A program made the position numbers and the translations under genes. This document shows, one piece after another, positions 34,330-43,233 of a stretch of DNA of 64,000 bases (the stretch's first letter is position 1; each line of letters starts with the position of its first letter). The stretch is taken from NCBI RefSeq assembly GCF_900143285.1, contig NZ_FRDN01000006.1:310001-374000 (forward strand), read 5' to 3'. A model generated the notes under the pieces. That model ran no database searches. It had not been told where the DNA came from and saw nothing but the letters and a program-made list of their open reading frames with translations. Source of the DNA: Desulfitobacterium chlororespirans DSM 11544 (GTDB taxonomy: Bacteria; Bacillota; Desulfitobacteriia; Desulfitobacteriales; Desulfitobacteriaceae).

Positions 34330-35973
34330 ATGAACAAGCCCAAGTTACATTTGCTTCGGAAGCGGTTCGCTCCCCTGCTGATTCTGCTGGTTGTCGTTCT
34401 TTTGGTTGGCCTGCCTGGGTGCAGTCCCTCCCCGACGACTTCAAAGGCGCCGGAGGAGGGGAAGAAGGAGGAACTGGTCCTGGCTGTGGGAATGGCCGAT
34501 TATGGGATGTTCGATCCGAAAAAGACCTGGGGTGCTATCGGACAAATCCGCTTAACCCACAGCTCGCTGCTTAAAGCCACGAAGGACTTAACCTTTGTCG
34601 GCGATCTTGCCAAATCTTTTGAGACGAGTAAAGACGGCACTACCTGGACCTTCAAAATCCGCAATGATGCCAAATTTTCCAACGGCGACCCGGTTACCAT
34701 AGAGGATGTCCTGTTTACCTATGAAATGCTGAAAGAAGACGGCATCGCCTTTGACCTTTCCTTTGTGGATAAAATGGAGATTACAGGCAAGGATACCATC
34801 GTGTTTACTTTGCAAGAGCCACGTTCCACATTTGTCAGTCAGCTTTCCGAAATCGGTATTGTGCCTAAACATATTTATGATGACAATTATTCCAAAAATC
34901 CCATTGGCTCCGGACCCTATCAGGTAACCCAGTATAATGACGGCGAACAAATCATCATGGACTATAACCCTTATTGGTATGGTGAGGAGCCTCACTTCAA
35001 GAAACTCACCTTCCTGCTGCTGGAAGAGGATGCCGCTTTTGCAGCGGCCAAGGCCGGTCAAGTTGATATTTGTTACATTCCTCCCAAATTTGCCGGGCAA
35101 ACCCTACCGGGGATGACTTTACACGTTCTGGAAAGCGTTGATTCCAGAGGGATTACTCTTCCTGTCCTGCCCAGCGGCGGAACCGGGTATATCAACGCCA
35201 ACGAGGTCAAAGTCGGCAATGATATTACCTCTCATTTGGCCATCCGCCAGGCATTGAACATCGGGTTAAGCCGTCAGGGAATTATTGATGTGACCATGGA
35301 CGGATACGGAAAGGCTGCCTATTCCATTGTGGACGGCACACCCTGGTTTAATGAAAAAACGGTCATTGAGGATGGCCGGGTTGAAGAGGCCAAACAGTTG
35401 CTGGCAGATGCCGGCTGGGCCGATACCAACAAGGATGGCATCGTCGAGAAGGACGGGCTGAAGGCAGAATTTGATTTATATTTTCCTTCCAGTGACCAGC
35501 TGCGCGGCGACATCGCCTTAGCTGTTGCCGATCAGGCCCTTAGCCTGGGTATTAAGATCAATCTCATTGGTGCTACCTGGGATGAAATATTTATCCAGGG
35601 CAAGGCCAATGCCTGCTTATGGGGAGGCGGGCGGCTTCACCCTCATCAATTGTATACCATGTATTCCTCGAAGGTACTTAATCACGGTTATAACAATATG
35701 ACTCACTATATACATCCTGTAGTGGATGATCATCTGGATAAAGCCATGCATGCATCTACCCAGGAGGAAGCCAACAAGTACTGGAAACTGGCCCAATGGG
35801 ATGGAAAAACCGGTTTCAGCCCCCTTGGTGACGTTCCCATCGTTTGGTTGGCCCGGGTGGACCATTTGTATCTTGTCAATGATAAGGTGAATATCGGCAA
35901 CCAACTGATGCATTCCCATGGTTATGAATTTGGGCTGTTTGGCAATATTACGGAGTGGTCAATCAACCCATAA
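34330..35973 (+). CDS. Family 5 ABC substrate-binding lipoprotein (peptide/nickel type)
   Basis: A 547-residue exported lipoprotein with a signal peptide ending LVGLPGC. The SBP_bac_5 fold is seen in GAIGQIRLTHSSLLKATKDL, FKIRNDAKFSNGDPVTIEDV and NPIGSGPYQV. The family binds peptides, nickel or nickel chelates; the ligand cannot be read. The B12 riboswitch upstream makes a cobalt or corrinoid-linked ligand attractive but unproven. ATG 34330 is chosen because GGAGGT lies 7 bp upstream. A strong hairpin follows the gene. Confidence 0.88.
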   Translation: MNKPKLHLLRKRFAPLLILLVVVLLVGLPGCSPSPTTSKAPEEGKKEELVLAVGMADYGMFDPKKTWGAIGQIRLTHSSLLKATKDLTFVGDLAKSFETSKDGTTWTFKIRNDAKFSNGDPVTIEDVLFTYEMLKEDGIAFDLSFVDKMEITGKDTIVFTLQEPRSTFVSQLSEIGIVPKHIYDDNYSKNPIGSGPYQVTQYNDGEQIIMDYNPYWYGEEPHFKKLTFLLLEEDAAFAAAKAGQVDICYIPPKFAGQTLPGMTLHVLESVDSRGITLPVLPSGGTGYINANEVKVGNDITSHLAIRQALNIGLSRQGIIDVTMDGYGKAAYSIVDGTPWFNEKTVIEDGRVEEAKQLLADAGWADTNKDGIVEKDGLKAEFDLYFPSSDQLRGDIALAVADQALSLGIKINLIGATWDEIFIQGKANACLWGGGRLHPHQLYTMYSSKVLNHGYNNMTHYIHPVVDDHLDKAMHASTQEEANKYWKLAQWDGKTGFSPLGDVPIVWLARVDHLYLVNDKVNIGNQLMHSHGYEFGLFGNITEWSINP

Positions 35974-36000
35974 AGCCAATCAAGCTGAACGCTCTATCAG

Positions 36001-36055
36001 AACAGGTGCGTCTGAAACGCCTGCCCGAAGCATTGGCGTTTTGAACGCACCTGTT
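36001..36055 (+). terminator. 21-bp intercistronic hairpin after the substrate-binding gene
   Basis: Arms 36001-36021 (AACAGGTGCG...AACGCC) and 36035-36055 pair almost fully, with a 13-nt loop. No long T run follows, so it probably stabilises the upstream mRNA or lets part of transcription through to the permeases. Confidence 0.8.
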
Positions 36056-36093
36056 TGAATGGGGCCGCTACATAAACGGGAGGTGCTGTGTTC

Positions 36094-37071
36094 ATGTCTC
36101 AAAAAATCCTCAGGCGCTTTCTGCGCATGATTACCCTGATGCTTGGCTTATCCATCCTGACCTTCTGGTTGATCCATTTGTCTCCGATTGATCCGGTCAA
36201 TGCCTATGCGATCAGTGATACCTCGATGTCGCAGCAACAGCTGGAAAAGCTGAAGGAATACTGGGGGGTTAACAAATCTCCTGTGGAACAGTATTTTTCC
36301 TGGGCAGGGGCCCTGCTGCAGGGTGATTTTGGTATGTCCAAGCTGTATAGAGTCCCCGTTATCGACATTATTAAAAGCAGAGCCATGACATCCTTTGCGC
36401 TCATGGGAACAGCATGGCTCTTGTCCGGTGTTTTCGGCTATATACTGGGAGCGGTGGCCGCCATGAGAAGAGGGAAGCTGCTGGATCGCTTTATTAAATG
36501 GTACAGTTATATTCTAGTTTCCATACCCACTTTCTTGCTGGCTTTAATTTTACTGCTTGTATTTGCAGTTTGGTTAGGAATGTTTCCGATTGGCCTGACT
36601 AAACCTATTGGTTTAGCGGATGCCGATGTTACTTTGGTGGATCGCCTCCGCCATTTCATTCTCCCCGCCTTGACGTTAAGCCTTTTAGGGGTTGCCAATA
36701 TCGCCATGCATACCCGGGAAAAAATGATCGATATCCTCAATACGGAATATGTTACCTTTGCCAGAGCACGGGGAGAAACAACCTGGCAAATTTTCAAAAA
36801 CCATGGTTTCCGCAACTCCATTATTCCGGCTATTTCCATTCAGTTTGCCTATTTCAGTGAATTGTTCGGCGGTTCCGTTCTGGCGGAGCAGGTATTTGCC
36901 TATCCAGGGTTGGGCAGCACTCTGACCACCGCCGGCTTAAAAGGAGATCTTCCCCTGCTGCTGGGAATTATTTTAATCGCTTCCTTGTTTGTCTTTATTG
37001 GCAATTTTATTGCCGACATCTTAAATACCATTGTCGACCCGCGCATTAAAAGGGGGGAGTTAAGATGCTAG
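36094..37071 (+). CDS. Peptide/nickel-type ABC permease 1 (NikB/DppB-like)
   Basis: A 325-residue permease with six helices. The N-terminal signature LRRFLRMITLMLGLSILTFW and the EAA loop EYVTFARARGETTWQIFKNH are standard for DppB/NikB. ATG 36094 follows GGGAGGTG at 8 bp. It overlaps the next permease by 7 bp. Confidence 0.92.
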   Translation: MSQKILRRFLRMITLMLGLSILTFWLIHLSPIDPVNAYAISDTSMSQQQLEKLKEYWGVNKSPVEQYFSWAGALLQGDFGMSKLYRVPVIDIIKSRAMTSFALMGTAWLLSGVFGYILGAVAAMRRGKLLDRFIKWYSYILVSIPTFLLALILLLVFAVWLGMFPIGLTKPIGLADADVTLVDRLRHFILPALTLSLLGVANIAMHTREKMIDILNTEYVTFARARGETTWQIFKNHGFRNSIIPAISIQFAYFSELFGGSVLAEQVFAYPGLGSTLTTAGLKGDLPLLLGIILIASLFVFIGNFIADILNTIVDPRIKRGELRC

Positions 37072-37934
37072 AGCAATTAGGAAGGAAAGAGGACGTTCTT
37101 CTTGATATGGGAAAAACAGGTAATGTGCGCAAAAAGATCATTTGGATGATTGGCTTTTCCGCCTGCCTGATCGGTTTGATCCTTATATTTAGCTTTATTT
37201 TAAGCAGCGATAATCTTCGCGTGAACAATACCAGCAAGAACCTTATGCCCAGCTTGCAACATTTGTTTGGCACGGATTGGCTGGGCCGGGATATGTTTAC
37301 CCGAACCATGAAAGGGCTGCGGCTGTCCCTGGCCGTTGGCATATTTGCTACGGTGATCAGTGTTACTGTGGCCACCCTGCTCGGGACCGCCGCCGCCCTA
37401 TTCGGCAAAAAAATAGATGAGCTGATTTCCTGGCTCATTGACCTCTTCATCGGTATGCCTCACCTGATCTTCATGATTCTAATCTGTTATATCGTGGGCG
37501 GGGGGATACGGGGCATTGTTATCGGCGTCGCCATGACCCACTGGACCTCACTGGCCAGGGTGGTGCGGGCTGAAGTGTTGCAGATAAAGAGTGCGGAATA
37601 CATCCAACTATCCCAAAGTTATGGTAAGTCCGCCTGGTATATTGCCAGAAAACATGTCATGCCTTCTGTATTTCCGCAAATTATGATTGGCTCGTTCCTA
37701 ATGTTTCCTCATGTCATCCTGCATGAGGCAGCCCTCACCTTTTTAGGCTTTGGGCTGTCACCCCAAACACCGGCTGTAGGGATTATTCTGTCCGAAGCCA
37801 TGAGCCATCTTTCTACAGGCCAATGGTGGCTGATCCTGTTCCCGGGAATTCTGTTGATTCTTGTGGCCAAGAGCTTTGATAATATTGGCGAACAACTAAG
37901 GATCTTGCTGGACCCGACCAGCTCCAATGAATAG
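37065..37934 (+). CDS. Peptide/nickel-type ABC permease 2 (NikC/DppC-like)
   Basis: A 289-residue permease. GTDWLGRDMFTRTMKGLRLSL is the DppC hallmark and the EAA loop is AEYIQLSQSYGKSAWYIARK. The N-terminal 30 residues are soluble. It is the partner of permease 1 and is followed 12 bp later by the first ATPase. Confidence 0.92.
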   Translation: MLEQLGRKEDVLLDMGKTGNVRKKIIWMIGFSACLIGLILIFSFILSSDNLRVNNTSKNLMPSLQHLFGTDWLGRDMFTRTMKGLRLSLAVGIFATVISVTVATLLGTAAALFGKKIDELISWLIDLFIGMPHLIFMILICYIVGGGIRGIVIGVAMTHWTSLARVVRAEVLQIKSAEYIQLSQSYGKSAWYIARKHVMPSVFPQIMIGSFLMFPHVILHEAALTFLGFGLSPQTPAVGIILSEAMSHLSTGQWWLILFPGILLILVAKSFDNIGEQLRILLDPTSSNE

Positions 37935-37946
37935 GAGGTAGGAATC

Positions 37947-38759
37947 ATGCTTAAAGCAGCCCAACCTTTATTGAAAGTAGAAAATCTGTCCATTGGGTTT
38001 TCCCAATATTTTAGAGGAACTCAAAAACGTCTCATACAGCCCATTGCCAACCTTCATGTGGATATCGCTGAAGGGGAGATCGTCGCGGTTGTGGGGGCCA
38101 GCGGCTCAGGGAAAAGTTTGCTGGCCCATGCCGTTCTGGGAATTCTCCCTACCAATGCCATTTGCTCCGGTAGTATTATGTATCGTGGTGAAGAATTAAC
38201 CAAAAGGCGCAAAGAAGAACTGAGGGGCCGGGAAATCTCCTTTATACCTCAGTCGGTTAATTATCTGGATCCCTTGATGCCGGTGGGCAAACAGGTCCAG
38301 ATTGGCTTGGCTAAACAAAAAGCACAAGAAAGGCAGAACATGCTGTTTGCCCATTACGGCTTAAAAGAAAGCGACGGAAAGCTTTATCCCCATGAACTAT
38401 CGGGAGGTATGCTGCGCAGGGTGCTGTTTGCTACCAGCGTCAGAGAGGGAGTAAAGCTGGTTATAGCTGATGAACCAACCCCCGGCATCCATCCCCAGGC
38501 TCTGGCGGAAATCCTTAAACAGCTGCAGCAGTTTGCCCGGGAAGGGGCCGGAGTGATGCTCATCACCCATGATATCATGTCCGCCCTTGAAATTGCCGAT
38601 CGCGTTGCTGTGATTAAGGATGGACAAACTATAGAGATCTCCCCGGTATCTGCCTTTTCCGGAACGGGGGAACAGCTGCAAACAGACTATGCCAGAAAAT
38701 TATGGCGGGCCTTACCACAAAATGATTTTGCCTGCCAGGAATTGAGGTGGGAAGCATAA
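37947..38759 (+). CDS. Peptide/nickel-type ABC ATPase 1 (NikD/DppD-like)
   Basis: A 270-residue ATPase. Walker A is GASGSGKSLL, the signature is LSGGMLRR, Walker B is KLVIADEPTPGIHP and the switch is LITHDIM. The C-terminus is shorter than in DppD and lacks its cysteine cluster, closer to NikD. The stop overlaps the next ATG (TAATG). Confidence 0.92.
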   Translation: MLKAAQPLLKVENLSIGFSQYFRGTQKRLIQPIANLHVDIAEGEIVAVVGASGSGKSLLAHAVLGILPTNAICSGSIMYRGEELTKRRKEELRGREISFIPQSVNYLDPLMPVGKQVQIGLAKQKAQERQNMLFAHYGLKESDGKLYPHELSGGMLRRVLFATSVREGVKLVIADEPTPGIHPQALAEILKQLQQFAREGAGVMLITHDIMSALEIADRVAVIKDGQTIEISPVSAFSGTGEQLQTDYARKLWRALPQNDFACQELRWEA

Positions 38760-39361
38760 TGGCTTTGAGCGGAGAGAATCTGGGGGTTTGTTATCAAAAG
38801 GATCAGTGGATTTTTAAGAATATGAACATCAAGGTGCTACCCGGCCAAGTTCTTGGTTTATCCGGATACAGCGGTTGCGGGAAAACGACGTTGGCCAGGG
38901 TTTTAGCCGGATATATCCATCCCCAGACCGGCAGGGTAAGCGTGGATGCTCAGCCTTTGGCCCCAAAAGGCTTTCGCCCGGTCCAATTGATCTATCAGCA
39001 CCCGGAAAAGGCCATCAATCCCCGTTGGAAAATGGAGGATGTCTTAACCGAAACCTATACCCCTTCCCAGGATATTTTGGATGCTTTCGGCATCCGGGAA
39101 GATTGGCGGAAGCGCTGGCCTATCGAGCTCTCCGGCGGAGAGTTGCAGCGTTTTTGTATTGTGCGTGCTTTGAACCCACAGACGCGATATATTATTGCCG
39201 ATGAAATGACCACTATGCTGGACGCTATTACCCAGGCCAGGATTTGGCATGGTTTTCTCGATATTTGCCAAAGCAGAAAGATCGGCGTGATTGTGGTCAG
39301 CCATGAGATCAGTCTCCTCAACCGCCTGTGTGACAATGTCATTAAAGTTGGGAATACGTAG
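38759..39361 (+). CDS. Peptide/nickel-type ABC ATPase 2 (NikE/DppF-like), short
   Basis: A 200-residue ATPase, shorter than usual (about 260) because the C-terminal oligopeptide-transporter tail is missing. Walker A GYSGCGKTT, signature LSGGELQR, Walker B YIIADEMT (Met in place of Pro after Glu) and switch VVSHEIS remain. It is the last gene of the operon, followed by a terminator. Confidence 0.9.
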   Translation: MALSGENLGVCYQKDQWIFKNMNIKVLPGQVLGLSGYSGCGKTTLARVLAGYIHPQTGRVSVDAQPLAPKGFRPVQLIYQHPEKAINPRWKMEDVLTETYTPSQDILDAFGIREDWRKRWPIELSGGELQRFCIVRALNPQTRYIIADEMTTMLDAITQARIWHGFLDICQSRKIGVIVVSHEISLLNRLCDNVIKVGNT

Positions 39362-39430
39362 GAACAATCTTGGGATAGGGGTGCCTAGGAAAACTGAAGT
39401 GAAACAGAGGAGAAAATACGGACTATAGAC

Positions 39431-39461
39431 AAGAGGATGGCTTAAAATTGGCCATCCTCTT
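39431..39461. terminator. Terminator between transporter operon and sensor kinase
   Basis: AAGAGGATGGC (39431-39441) pairs perfectly with GCCATCCTCTT (39451-39461). It lies between two convergent units and may serve both. Confidence 0.82.
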
Positions 39462-39471
39462 GTTGCAGCAC

Positions 39472-40782
39472 TTAGATAAGCGGGAAAGAAAGTTGAACTG
39501 TGAATACATGATCGTTTTGCCTATATATAAACCACCCCTGATGCAGGAGCATGATTTTTTGGCAATTATTTAAGCCCAGGCCTGTTTTGGGAGTAGGTTC
39601 CAGAGAATGCTGACCATGATTTTCAAAGACTAAAACCAACTCCCCGGAGTCAATGGTGCTATACAACCGGATCGGATGAGCAGGATCAGCATGCCTTTGC
39701 ACATTGGAGAGCATATTGTCAAATATTCTCTGAATCATGCCTGGGTCCACCTTGATCGTTCTCTCAGGCAGCTCAATAGTGGAGGAAACAGTAAAGCCAC
39801 TCTGTTCCATTAAATAGATATGCTCATGGATCATTTCTCTCAGTACTTCTTGAGCAGGGTAATGCTTTAAGTCAATCTCCTTATAATCGTTGGTGGATAT
39901 AAAAAAGTAGTCAAACAGATGGTTAATCAAGTCTTTAATTTGCAGGGCCCGATTTTTGCATTTGCGAAGGAAAGGGCTTTCCCTGGCCGGGATATCTTCA
40001 CCTTCCAGCACCTCCAGATAGCCGATTAATGCCGTAAGAGGGGTGCGGAGATCATGGGAGACACCGGCCATCAAGGTGTTGGTGGCCACTCGAACCCGTT
40101 CAGCGTAGTCTTCCCGTGCGATGAACGCTTTGCGCATTTCATCAATTTCCTGGGCCAGAGAGGCCAGTTCATCGTTGCCCTTGATGGTAATTGAGTAATG
40201 GAGATCGCCCCCTTCTAAAATCCTTATTTCCTTTTCCAAGGTATTGATATAGGACACCTTTTTATGGATGAAAAAGACCATGATGGTAATGAAACAGAGG
40301 AAGAACACCAGCAAATTAAAATAAGTAATATAATCTATATAACGGTGTTCAAAAAAGTCCTTGATAAAAACTTCAGCGGTTCCCTCCTGGAAAGTCAATA
40401 TATATTTATTATGCCATAGATAAAAGTCGGGAAATTTGGGTTGGCTGGGAAAAGAAAAGCTCGGCGACAGGGTATGCGAACTATAGATCAACATATTGTC
40501 GTGATAAATCACAATCTCCGTTAATTCCTTCCCCCGCATCCAATTATCCAATTCGGACAGGTCCGACAAAGAGATATGATTGTCTTTAATATACTGCCGC
40601 AGGCTGGTTATTTTTTTCTCGATATGAGCAGAAATTACTTCCGGTTTTTTGCAATAATCGTGGATGATGCCGCGGGATAGGTATTGCAGACCGAGAAAAA
40701 GCAAAGCGGAAGCAAGGCATGCCAAAACAGCCGTTATCATCAAGGTTTGGGACAGCTTATATTCACGTTTTGCCCTATTCAA
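39472..40782 (-). CDS. Sensor histidine kinase
   Basis: A 436-residue kinase with helices at about 12-34 and 155-175, an extracytoplasmic domain of about 120 residues between them and a HAMP segment. The phospho-acceptor is MAGVSHDLRTP. The ATPase domain ends with G2 box KTGLGLNNCQKIM; the N box is FDNMLSNVQRH. It resembles VanS-like kinases but no resistance genes are near. Its start overlaps the regulator stop by 8 bp. The convergent transporter operon is not an obvious target. Confidence 0.91.
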   Translation of the reverse strand: MNRAKREYKLSQTLMITAVLACLASALLFLGLQYLSRGIIHDYCKKPEVISAHIEKKITSLRQYIKDNHISLSDLSELDNWMRGKELTEIVIYHDNMLIYSSHTLSPSFSFPSQPKFPDFYLWHNKYILTFQEGTAEVFIKDFFEHRYIDYITYFNLLVFFLCFITIMVFFIHKKVSYINTLEKEIRILEGGDLHYSITIKGNDELASLAQEIDEMRKAFIAREDYAERVRVATNTLMAGVSHDLRTPLTALIGYLEVLEGEDIPARESPFLRKCKNRALQIKDLINHLFDYFFISTNDYKEIDLKHYPAQEVLREMIHEHIYLMEQSGFTVSSTIELPERTIKVDPGMIQRIFDNMLSNVQRHADPAHPIRLYSTIDSGELVLVFENHGQHSLEPTPKTGLGLNNCQKIMLLHQGWFIYRQNDHVFTVQLSFPLI

Positions 40783-41470
40783 TATAATACCCCTTTCCCC
40801 AAACAGTACGAATATACTGGGGACGCCCTAAATCCTTCTCTAATTTTCTTCTCAAGTTTTTAATATGGACCATGATCGTGTTATTGGAAAGAGGAAGAAA
40901 GGGCTCTTGCCAGATGTATTCGTAAATTTCCTTAGCGGAAAAAACCTTGCGGCGGTTGAGCAATAAGAGCCGAAACACCTGATATTCCATGCTGGTCAGG
41001 GCGATTTTTTCTCCCGAACGAGAAACTGCTCCCGTATCTAAATCAATATATAAATCCCCCAGCCTGAGTTCTTTTTTAGAGGCAGGCTCTTGCTTTTGGT
41101 AGATCAGATAGCGGCGCAGCAGTGCCTTTACCCGGGAAATCAATTCAATTGAAGAAAAAGGTTTGATAAGGTAATCGTCGCCGCCGCAGGTGAATCCTTC
41201 TGCTTTATCCGTATCCTGGTTTTTGGCGGTCAGGAATAAAATGGGGATGGTTGTGGTTTTGCGGATTTCCGAACATAGCTCAAACCCGGATTTTTCCGGC
41301 ATCATAATATCCAGAATAGCCAAATCCACCTCAGGTGTAAGCCTTGCCAAGGCGGTGTCTGCGTCGGTAGCTTCCTGCACTGCAAAACCTTCCCTTTGCA
41401 GCAAGATATGAATAATTTCCCGTATTTCAGGATCGTCGTCCACCACAAGAATGGTTGAGTTTTCCGGCAT
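40775..41470 (-). CDS. OmpR/PhoB-type response regulator
   Basis: A 231-residue regulator: receiver with VDDDPEI at the start, phospho-acceptor Asp in LAILDIMMP and the Lys in LTAKNQ; then a winged helix ending NTIMVHIKNLRRKLE and IRTVWGKGYYIE. VanR-like overall. It is the first gene of the pair, with its promoter in the 41.5 kb spacer. Confidence 0.94.
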   Translation of the reverse strand: MPENSTILVVDDDPEIREIIHILLQREGFAVQEATDADTALARLTPEVDLAILDIMMPEKSGFELCSEIRKTTTIPILFLTAKNQDTDKAEGFTCGGDDYLIKPFSSIELISRVKALLRRYLIYQKQEPASKKELRLGDLYIDLDTGAVSRSGEKIALTSMEYQVFRLLLLNRRKVFSAKEIYEYIWQEPFLPLSNNTIMVHIKNLRRKLEKDLGRPQYIRTVWGKGYYIE

Positions 41471-41588
41471 GTTACCCTCCTCCTCCTTAAAGCTATCCCT
41501 GTACCCTTCCTCCAGACAAGGCGGGAAGCCGTTACCACTTGCTATACTTCTAACTATATGACTAACTATATCACGAAATATTAGTCGG

Positions 41589-41612
41589 GGAAATTCGGAG
41601 AGGGCAGGGAAC
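41589..41612 (+). repeat. 24-bp direct repeat, copy 1 (before the lone ATPase)
   Basis: GGAAATTCGGAGAGGGCAGG plus GAAC. It is repeated at 43203-43227 with one inserted C. It ends 8 bp before a -35 element. Confidence 0.85.
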
Positions 41613-41620
41613 TGCAGTAC

Positions 41621-41649
41621 TTGTATTTTTTACTTGCAGACGGTATAAT
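41621..41649 (+). promoter_or_regulatory. Promoter of the lone ATPase gene
   Basis: TTGTAT (41621-41626) and TATAAT (41644-41649) are 17 bp apart. AT-rich sequence with a GATTATAATAATTATGATTA near-palindrome follows and could bind a regulator. Confidence 0.6.
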
Positions 41650-41705
41650 TTTATATAATTTAGATTATAATAATTATGATTATATAAAGAGTGGAGGGTG
41701 CGGCT

Positions 41706-43100
41706 GTGTTTGTTGGACGTGCAGAGGAATTACAGTTTTTACAGGATCGCTTCACCGCTAGAGGCGGGCAGCTTGTAATCCTGTACGGACGTCGACGGGT
41801 GGGTAAGACCGAGACTCTACGGAAGTTTTGCCAGGGCAAGTCCCATGTGTTTTACGCTTGCACAGAGAGCCCCGATGAGCAACAGCTGACCGCATTCAGC
41901 GAGCGGATGCTGCAAAAAGGGCTGCCCGCGGCGCAATACATCAAACGCTTCTCCGACTGGACGCAGGCGCTGGGAAGTGTCGCAGAGTTGCCGGGTGAGG
42001 AGAAAAAACTGCTGGTCATAGACGAGTTTCCCTATATGGTCAAGGGCAACGGCGCTATTCCATCCATCCTGCAAAATCTGTGGGATGAGAAGCTGAAAAA
42101 TGAGAATGTACTGATTATTCTCTGCGGCAGCGCCATGTCTTTTATTGAGAAGGAAATTTTAGCAGAGAAAAATCCGCTGTATGGACGGGCCACCGGTATT
42201 CTCAAGATGAAGGCGATGGATTTTTACGATGCCATTCAGTTCGTGCCCCACTACAGCTCGCTGGATAAGATCACCACCTATGCCGTGCTGGGCGGCATCC
42301 CACACTACCTGAAACAGTTTGACGACAGCTTGTCATTAGGTGAAAATATCCGGCTCAATATCCTCTCCCGAGGCAGTATCTTGTACAGTGAGGTAGAATT
42401 TCTCATGCGGCAGGAATTGCGGGAAACGGCTACTTACAACGCCATCATTGAGGCGGTGGCCATGGGTAACACCAGGATGAACGACATCCATCAGAAAACA
42501 CAGATTGAAAAAACCAAACTGAGTGTCTATCTGAAGAATCTCATCGACCTTGGCGTCCTGACTCGGGAGTTTCCAGTAGCGGACGGCGTCAAGGCACAGG
42601 CAAATATTCAGCGGGGAGTGTATCAGGTTACCGACAGCTTCTTCCGCTTTTGGTATGCTTTTGTGTTCCCCAACCTGTCCGAGCTGGAGGCAGGAGACGC
42701 CGAGGGTGTTTGGCGCTATGTGGTGAAGCCGGAGCTGGACAGATATACCTCTTATGTATTTGAGGACATTTGCCGTCAGTATTTGCGCCGGAAAAATCGG
42801 AAAAATGCTCTGCCCTTTCGCTTCACTAAGATTGGACGTTGGTGGAACAAGACCGATGAGCTGGACATAATGGCTACCGACCAAAACAAACAAAGATTTC
42901 TCTTGGGTGAATGCAAGTATAAAAACAGTGCGTTTAACCTTTCCGAGCTGAGGCAGATGCAGGCGAAGTTCATGCCAAAAGATAAAAACAACCGGATAGA
43001 TTACTGGCTGTTCTCCAAAAGTGGCTTCACCGACGAGGTTATTCGCGCTGCGGTGGAGCAAGGCATTCAAACGGTGACAGCGGATCAATTGATTGAATAG
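41706..43100 (+). CDS. AAA-family ATPase with C-terminal DUF234/nuclease-like domain
   Basis: A 464-residue cytosolic protein starting FVGRAEELQFLQDRF with Walker A YGRRRVGKT and Walker B KKLLVIDEFPYM, the archaeal ATPase/DUF234 type. A winged-helix region (TRMNDIHQKTQIEKTKLSVY) follows. The C-terminal domain has DELDIMATD and LLGECKYKN, matching the D...ExK pattern of PD-(D/E)XK nuclease folds. GTG 41706 is chosen for the GGAGGG at 7 bp. Function is unknown; such genes are mobile and often sit alone. It is flanked by the 24-25 bp repeat. Confidence 0.82.
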   Translation: MFVGRAEELQFLQDRFTARGGQLVILYGRRRVGKTETLRKFCQGKSHVFYACTESPDEQQLTAFSERMLQKGLPAAQYIKRFSDWTQALGSVAELPGEEKKLLVIDEFPYMVKGNGAIPSILQNLWDEKLKNENVLIILCGSAMSFIEKEILAEKNPLYGRATGILKMKAMDFYDAIQFVPHYSSLDKITTYAVLGGIPHYLKQFDDSLSLGENIRLNILSRGSILYSEVEFLMRQELRETATYNAIIEAVAMGNTRMNDIHQKTQIEKTKLSVYLKNLIDLGVLTREFPVADGVKAQANIQRGVYQVTDSFFRFWYAFVFPNLSELEAGDAEGVWRYVVKPELDRYTSYVFEDICRQYLRRKNRKNALPFRFTKIGRWWNKTDELDIMATDQNKQRFLLGECKYKNSAFNLSELRQMQAKFMPKDKNNRIDYWLFSKSGFTDEVIRAAVEQGIQTVTADQLIE

Positions 43101-43148
43101 TATAACCTATTTTTAATAGGTACGGATAATTGACTAAAAGATTCTTAG

Positions 43149-43190
43149 TTTAGGCCGAATCGGTTGCTTGAGCAGCTAATTCGGCCTAAA
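43149..43190 (+). terminator. Terminator of the ATPase gene
   Basis: TTTAGGCCGAAT (43149-43160) pairs perfectly with ATTCGGCCTAAA (43179-43190), followed by TTATTT. Confidence 0.82.
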
Positions 43191-43202
43191 TTATTTGAAC
43201 AA

Positions 43203-43227
43203 GGAAATTCCGGAGAGGGCAGGGAAC
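43203..43227 (+). repeat. 25-bp direct repeat, copy 2 (before znuA promoter)
   Basis: Same as 41589-41612 apart from one extra C. It ends 6 bp before the TTGACA of the zinc operon promoter. Confidence 0.85.
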
Positions 43228-43233
43228 AAATTC

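Noticed and set aside
39472-41470. Vancomycin resistance VanRS system
   Set aside because: The two proteins resemble VanR/VanS only at family level; no vanHAX, vanY or other cell-wall genes are near.
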